Source: Pleurotus ostreatus/Saccharomyces cerevisiae fusant
Taxonomy: Eukaryota; Opisthokonta
Assembly: GCA_024196135.1 (NCBI GenBank)
Contig: JAMQCK010000817.1
Location: 1-12,950, forward strand
Reading direction: 5' to 3'
Length of the DNA stretch: 12,950 bases
Position 1 is the stretch's first letter, and every line of letters starts with the position of its first letter. Under the pieces are notes generated by a model, which was not told the origin of the DNA, did no database searches, and saw only the letters and a program-made list of their open reading frames with translations. Shown here in pieces: positions 8,109 through 12,950 of the stretch. Made by a program: the position numbers and the translations under genes.

Positions 8109-8336
8109 AGGATTTGATCGCGCGGAAGCTTTTTGTGCTTTGATTCCGGGTCGCGTGGAGTCGCGTGGCAAAGGTGGCGCAGTAGGCGCTTGTGGGCGCG
8201 CTATGACCTCGTCTTTGCGTCGACGAAGATGTGGAAAATTGAGGCGTGTCAACTGCTATTTGGAAAGGATTTACTGATACTATCGCTTCTTCTTTCCTGC
8301 CTTCATGTACATCATCTTCGTTTATTGGGACGATGG

Positions 8337-8354
8337 CGAGCGATATGTCGCTCG
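8337..8354 (-). repeat. Hairpin in the presumed 3' UTR of the HAD gene
   Basis: CGAGCGA (8337-8343) and TCGCTCG (8348-8354) form a perfect 7-bp stem around TATG. It lies 52 nt past the stop codon of the minus-strand HAD phosphatase, so it is probably in the 3' UTR. No function is claimed. Confidence 0.45.
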
Positions 8355-8405
8355 TTCTGTCGTCTCTTCTCTCTATGAGGGTCAGTGTTACGACCGACTC
8401 CCCGT

Positions 8406-9197
8406 CTATGCGCTCTCGATCTTCTCCAGCACCTCCTCAAAGTCCTTCCAGTGCTCTAGTATCGCCACGGCCCCACAGTCCTCCGACAACACCTTCCGCA
8501 TCTTGACCCTCTCCTCCTCGTCCTCGTACGGCCCAACATACCCCACAAGCGGGATCTTCGCATTCTTCGCCGCCGTCGCGCCCGACTTGCTGTCCTCAAT
8601 CGCGACGCACTCCTCGGGCTTGAAGCCCAGCTCCTTGCACGCGTGCAGGTAGATCGCTGGGTTCGGCTTGCTCGTCGGGACGGGCAGACTCGTCGCGGCC
8701 GAGTACACGTGCTCCGGCGCGAAGAAGCGCTCCATGCCGACCTTCTTCAGCGACGCCTTCACGCGGGAGAGCGCGGAGGACGAGACGACGGCGAGCTGAT
8801 ACTTGCCCGACGCCTGCAACCGCTCGAGCGCCTCGATCGCGCCCGCGCACGGCTCCGCGGCGGCCTCGAGCTTCTCGACGGTGTGCTCGAGCTCGCGGGC
8901 GACGTAGCTGTCGAGCTCGGCGTCCGTCATGGTAAAGCCGTACTTTTCTTGCAGGGAGCCCATCATGCCGCGGAAATTTTGGCCGACGAAGGTGCTCATG
9001 AGCTCTGGGCCCGTGAAGCGCTCGGATCGACCGTGCTTCTCGAGGATCTCGTTCAGCAGATCAGCGCATGACGCAAAGGCGAGAGGTTCCGAGAGGACAA
9101 GGGTGTTGTCGCAGTCGAAAAGCAAGCACTTGACCTTCAGAGCTTGTCATTACTCCCGTTCGCATAGTAGAAAGATGTGTCTACTCACAGCAGGCAT
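8406..9197 (-). CDS. HAD-superfamily phosphatase (subfamily IA, helical cap)
   Basis: This is a soluble Mg-dependent phosphohydrolase of the haloacid dehalogenase superfamily, probably acting on a small phosphorylated metabolite; the substrate cannot be told. Exons are 9197-9189 and 9134-8406, with one 54-nt intron (GTGAGT..AAG), giving 245 aa. All four HAD motifs are present: motif I FDCDNTL with nucleophile Asp10 and Asp12, motif II VVSSS with Ser121, motif III Lys159 in SKPNP, and motif IV AIEDSKSG with Glu183-Asp184. An alpha-helical C1 cap fills residues about 18-90. The fold and length fit 6-phosphogluconate, phosphoglycolate or sugar-phosphate phosphatases such as YieH or DOG-type enzymes. 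Only Met-Pro-Ala lies in the first coding exon. That start is inferred because it gives VKCLLFDCDNTL in frame and no closer in-frame ATG precedes motif I. The gene is tail-to-tail with the ABC transporter. Confidence 0.9.
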
Positions 9198-9523
9198 GAT
9201 GGTATCGGGAGTTTCTAGAGGGTGATGGGTAGGCGTTGTTGTGCACTGAGTGCCAGGTATGTAGATGGCAGGAACTGGGTAGATGAGTGTACTGATCCTG
9301 CAGCGATCTCAAGTCCTGGTCGGTGACCGCCGCGGTCGGGGCGTTCCCCGACCCATTGCGTCACTGATGGGAGCACTCACGTGGACCATATAGCCTTGTT
9401 CCATTTCGGGACTTCCGACCGACGTTTCTTCTCACTCTGCCCGCTCACGCAGATTTGAAGGTAAGAAACGGTTCGATACTATGTATTCAGAGCTGAGAGA
9501 TGTAATATCGAAGATAATGTACC
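9198..9523 (-). promoter_or_regulatory. HAD phosphatase upstream region with CGG-N3-CCG site and hairpin
   Basis: These 326 bases separate the amidohydrolase stop codon from the HAD start; both genes read leftward. At 9321-9329 is CGGTGACCG, an inverted CGG pair spaced by three bases, the form recognised by some fungal Zn2Cys6 activators. Next to it GGTCGGGG (9334-9341) pairs with CCCCGACC (9346-9353) around CGTT. These lie about 125-155 bp before the ATG. No clear TATA box was seen at the usual distance. Regulator binding is inference. Confidence 0.4.
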
Positions 9524-12500
9524 TTAGTCGGCGTTGATAGGCGGAATAGACCTCCTGCGCCCCTTGACCGGCCACACTTCCTCCATCGTCGTTGCATCCC
9601 AGAGGCGTCCTCCCCTAGCCACATACGCGAGCTCGCGAGACAATTCCATGTCTCCCTCCAAAATATTGACTTCCGGGGGATATACGACGAAGTCCGCCAG
9701 CTTTCCCGCTTCCAGGGATCCAATAGACTCTTCCATTCCGAGGACACGAGCGGAGGTGATTGTGGCGGCTTTGAGGACCTGCAAGGGCGTCGTAAGCAGT
9801 GAAATGGGTGTATAGAGGCATACGATATACCTCATAGTTGGACAACCCGCCCTGCTGCGCAAACCACAGCTCAGAGTGGTAGTTCAGCCCAAGAGGCGGT
9901 TCGCCGTGGGCGCCAATAAGGACTGGAACGCCGTTGCGAGACATCTCTGCAGATATCTCGGAGATGTTGTATAGTCCGTACGCTGTAATGACAGCGTCAG
10001 CATGAGAGTGAGCACAAGGGCGCGACGAGACGCACCGTGCTTCGGCCGCGCAGTCGACTCGGTTAACTCCTCGAGGACATCATGCCGCGTGAATTCACGC
10101 AATCTGGAGCGTCATAAATATCAGGGAGAGGAACAAGTGAGCCAAACACTTGCTTGGGGTCATTCGGAATGTCCTCCTCCGCCCAAATCTGCTGCTCGCC
10201 CATGACGCCACCGTAGCTGACGATGTGCGTTGGCGTGTACGCAGTGCCGCTCGCTTCGAAGAGCTTGCGCACGTCTTCGTAGATGACGGCCACGGGCAGC
10301 GAGTGCTCAACGGTGGTCATGCCTGGTTTTTACTGTTAGCAAAGGAGTATGCGCCTCGGGGAGAGTAAACATACCATCCACAATGTACGTCAAATCCCAG
10401 TCGTAGTTCATGCCACCCTCAGGGAAGCAAAGCATTGAGAGGTTTCGTGCAGCGAGCAGCAGTCGCTGCCGAGATGCTCTGCACGACACTCATCATCAAC
10501 GGCACATCCAACCTCGGAAGAACCGTAACGCACCTCGAAGGCAACTGATAATTCTTATACGAATGCGAGAACGGACCACCCTCGGCCTTGATCCGCACAA
10601 GCGCCGAATGCGCCTCCTGCATGTCCGCAATATCCTGATGTAACCCAGCTTCCGCGCCACCGTAGATGACAGTCCCGGTGTGGAAGATGCGGGGGCCGAC
10701 GAGCTGGCCGCGCTCGACGCGGGTGCGCTCGGCGAACGCGTCGACGGTGTCGGTGCTTGGGCTGCGGGGAGATTAGGTTAGGGATTGGATGGAGGGATGA
10801 GGAGGATGCAAGGGTGGGGGTCGAAGTACGCACTTGTGCATCGTGGTGACGCCGTATGCGAGGAAGGTCTCGAGCTCCCAGGAGCTAGCTGGGAAGCGGT
10901 CGCTGAATCCGTTCCAGTGCGCATGCATGTCGATAAAGCCAGGTAGGACGTAGCCTACAGGCAGCGAGGCTCAGCACACTTTCAACAGAATAAAGCAATG
11001 CGCACACACCTTGGTTGGCATTGATCACAACAGCATCTGAAGGAACCTCCACCGACGCCGCAGGACCAACAGCAGAAATTACGCCCCCCTTCGTAACCAG
11101 AGTCCCGCCCTCGATGACGTCGCCGTACGGGCTATCAGCACCCATGTGAAGGATGGTAGCGTTGACGATTGCAAGAGAGCCGTTCTGGCTCTCCTTCTCA
11201 AAGCGACTGGCGTCGGTGGGATGCTTGACGACGACCTCCTTCCATTGCACGAGTTTGTTAACACAGGCGATGCCGAATGTCAGCTTGTCCTCTTCGATGG
11301 CGGACTTGCATTCATCGAGCTTGGACACCTCGAGGGAATGAAGGTATGGACCTGGTCGAAGATCAACAAGTAGGCTGCTTGTACGGCGCACTCGACTTAC
11401 CAAGGAACCAGAACAACTTCTTCCCATCCCGGCTCCACGCCAGATCATGCCCGCCATCCAAACTCAACCTTGCAATCCCCTTCGTCGCATTCGCCGGCTT
11501 CGACCACAGCGCTTCATCGCTAATAGACTCCTTCAGCGCAACATACACATGGTAGAAGTCGACGAACGCTGCGCTCTGCGGCTGCGAAGCGCGGTCGAGG
11601 GAAATTGCCACCTCCGTCGACATCCGCCCAGTGGCGAGCGTGGTGTGCTTATACGCGCCATTTTCGTCCGGGCCTGCGCCGAGGTCGATGGTGAAGGAAC
11701 GGCGGTCCTGCTGCACGAGGAGCTTGGACGCGCCCTGAAAGAAGCGGAGGGTGACGTGGCCGTCGACGTTGATCTCGGAGGGGATGAATTGGAGGTTCTC
11801 GATCGTGATCGTATCGTCAGAGCTCGAGGGAAGGGTGAGCTCGCCAACGTACAGCCCAGGCCCAGCGGTTGCGAAGATTTCTCCAGTCAGCCACGTCCCA
11901 GCAGATTTGAGGAAGGCGATCTTCCGACGGCTTCCTGTGCACTCGCAGAGGACGGGCGAGAAGTAGCGGCCGAAGGGCAGGCCGGTGACTTCATACGCAA
12001 TACCGGACGTGAGGTTGGCGATCTCGAATGACGTGAAGTTCGTGTTCGACCACCTCGCATGGATGACAAGGTCCGCCGTGTTCGGTACCCATGATGGTGA
12101 GTAGCAAGGCTGGTCGGGGTATAGTGCCGGTATCGCGCTGGTCTTTGAAGTCTCGACTTCATGCACAAAAGTCGCACCGCCACCCTGAAAGAGCGCACGA
12201 CTACCCGTCTCGTCGACGTTGAGCTCCTTGAAGGCGTGCACTTGAAATTCTTCTGCAGTTTCCAATCCCTTCAGATCCACGGTCGTCTTCAGCGTCTCCG
12301 CGATGCGCTTCTCGATGTGAGCAGTGAAGGGGATGATAGTCGGCTCGCCGCCGAAGACCCTTTCGGCGAATATGTTGAGGGCGAGTGGGACGCGCCAGAT
12401 CTGGCCAGCGGCCCAGATAATGATGGCGTCGTCTGCTGGCGTGAAGGCGAAGGAGGGGTATGTTCCCATGGGTGCGGAGACCCGTGTATCATCGTAGGAC

Positions 12501-12950
12501 AGGCCGTACCAGATGTTGTGGATGCTGCCGGTCTCGAGGTCTCTGTCATAAGTGTCAACTTCTAGAGCAGACCGACGCTTCTGCATGCTTACTTCAGGAC
12601 GAGCGCTTGCTTATCCCGGACTCGGCGGACAAAGGCTAGCGTGCGCTGGTCCCTCGAAAGCTCAGGACGGCTCGCCCCACCGGGTGCAGCATCGACGAGC
12701 GTCTCCGTCTTTCCAGTCGTCAAGTTACGAGCAAAGATAGAGTAGACACCTTTGAAGACATCGTTTGAATAGCTAAAGGTGCCCCCAGTATTGACGACGT
12801 TCTTCGAGTAGATTAATGTGTCGTTACCGCGCCAGATGAATTGCTCCGGTCCGACCTGCTGCTCGCCGTAGTCTTCGTTGGACCAACCGGCGGGAAGGTC
12901 ACGGCCAACGACCTTCGTCCCGCTCTTGGCTGGGATGGACGGCTGACTGC
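9524..12950 (-). CDS. PD40 beta-propeller plus amidohydrolase fusion protein (5' end outside window)
   Basis: This is a metal-dependent amidohydrolase of the imidazolonepropionase-like group behind a TolB/PD40-type propeller; the substrate is unknown. Exons: 12950-12593 (partial), 12542-11401, 11351-11010, 10954-10834, 10761-10534, 10478-10375, 10322-10148, 10103-10036, 9982-9831, 9778-9524, giving 980 visible residues. Visible residues 1 to about 500 are beta-rich with blade motifs such as YPSFAFTPADD, YSPSWVPNTADL and DLAWSRDGKKLFW. The TIM-barrel domain follows: LPGFIDMHAH holds metal ligands His624 and His626, and His771 (TTVEH), His797 (PTHIV) and His871 (IGAHGEPP) are likely active-site residues. 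The C-terminal SIGSLEAGKLADFVVYP block is typical. Eight Asn-X-Ser/Thr sequons suggest passage through the secretory pathway; any signal peptide lies outside. The intron at 10147-10104 is short with a weak GTTTGG donor, but only it keeps the frame. Confidence 0.88.

Larger units (their letters stand above)
7213..8405. other. Long convergent intergenic region rich in inverted repeats
   Basis: About 1.2 kb lies between the stop codons of the ABC transporter (+) and the HAD phosphatase (-), far more than two short 3' UTRs need in a compact genome. The first 300 bases look like ordinary AT-richer 3' sequence. From about 7540 there are several inverted repeats, the cloverleaf-like 7951-8002, and repeat copy B at 8046-8108, listed separately. 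A 115-codon minus-strand open frame (7882-7535) and an open plus frame without ATG (7976-8143) matched nothing I know. Confidence 0.55.

Noticed and set aside
9470..9479. GGTTCGATAC, similar to a tRNA B-box
   Set aside because: No A-box or cloverleaf stems lie upstream at the required distance.
11447..12031. Plus-strand open frame of 194 codons
   Set aside because: It lies opposite the continuous propeller exon of the amidohydrolase gene and shows no family features.

Overview
This window looks like nuclear DNA of a filamentous basidiomycete, most likely an Agaricomycete. It is GC-rich and gene-dense. Almost every gene is split by introns of about 44-73 nt with GTRNGY-type donors and CAG/TAG acceptors. 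It carries Atg101, which Saccharomyces lacks but most other fungi keep. No bacterial operon signals, tRNA, rRNA, CRISPR array or transposase were found. All gene models were spliced by hand from reading frame, splice signals and family similarity; no search was run.

Layout, left to right. (1) 271-1204 (+): mitochondrial large-subunit ribosomal protein mL59, 3 exons, 269 aa. (2) 1854-2672 (-): autophagy initiation factor Atg101, 6 exons, 183 aa. (3) 2996-4141 (+): Aly/REF-type mRNA export adaptor, 6 exons, about 255 aa, divergent from ATG101 across a 323-bp shared upstream region. (4) 4555-7212 (+): half-size ABC transporter, 12 exons, 690 aa, with a TATA box 61 bp upstream of the chosen ATG. 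(5) 7213-8405: about 1.2 kb without a convincing gene, but with several inverted repeats, one predicted four-way-junction fold, and a copy of a short sequence also present at the left window edge. (6) 8406-9197 (-): HAD-superfamily phosphatase, 2 exons, 245 aa. (7) 9524-12950 (-): 10 exons and 980 visible residues of a PD40 beta-propeller plus amidohydrolase protein, with its 5' end beyond the right edge.

The genes do not form one pathway. They are mostly housekeeping functions (mitochondrial translation, autophagy, mRNA export) beside transport and hydrolase genes. The best leads are the ABC transporter, whose Walker A motif has Arg in place of the near-invariant Gly before the catalytic Lys although the rest of the gene is intact, and the palindrome-rich gap at about 7540-8130, which could hold an undescribed structured RNA or a degraded element. 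I see no clear evidence of a wholly new multi-gene system.
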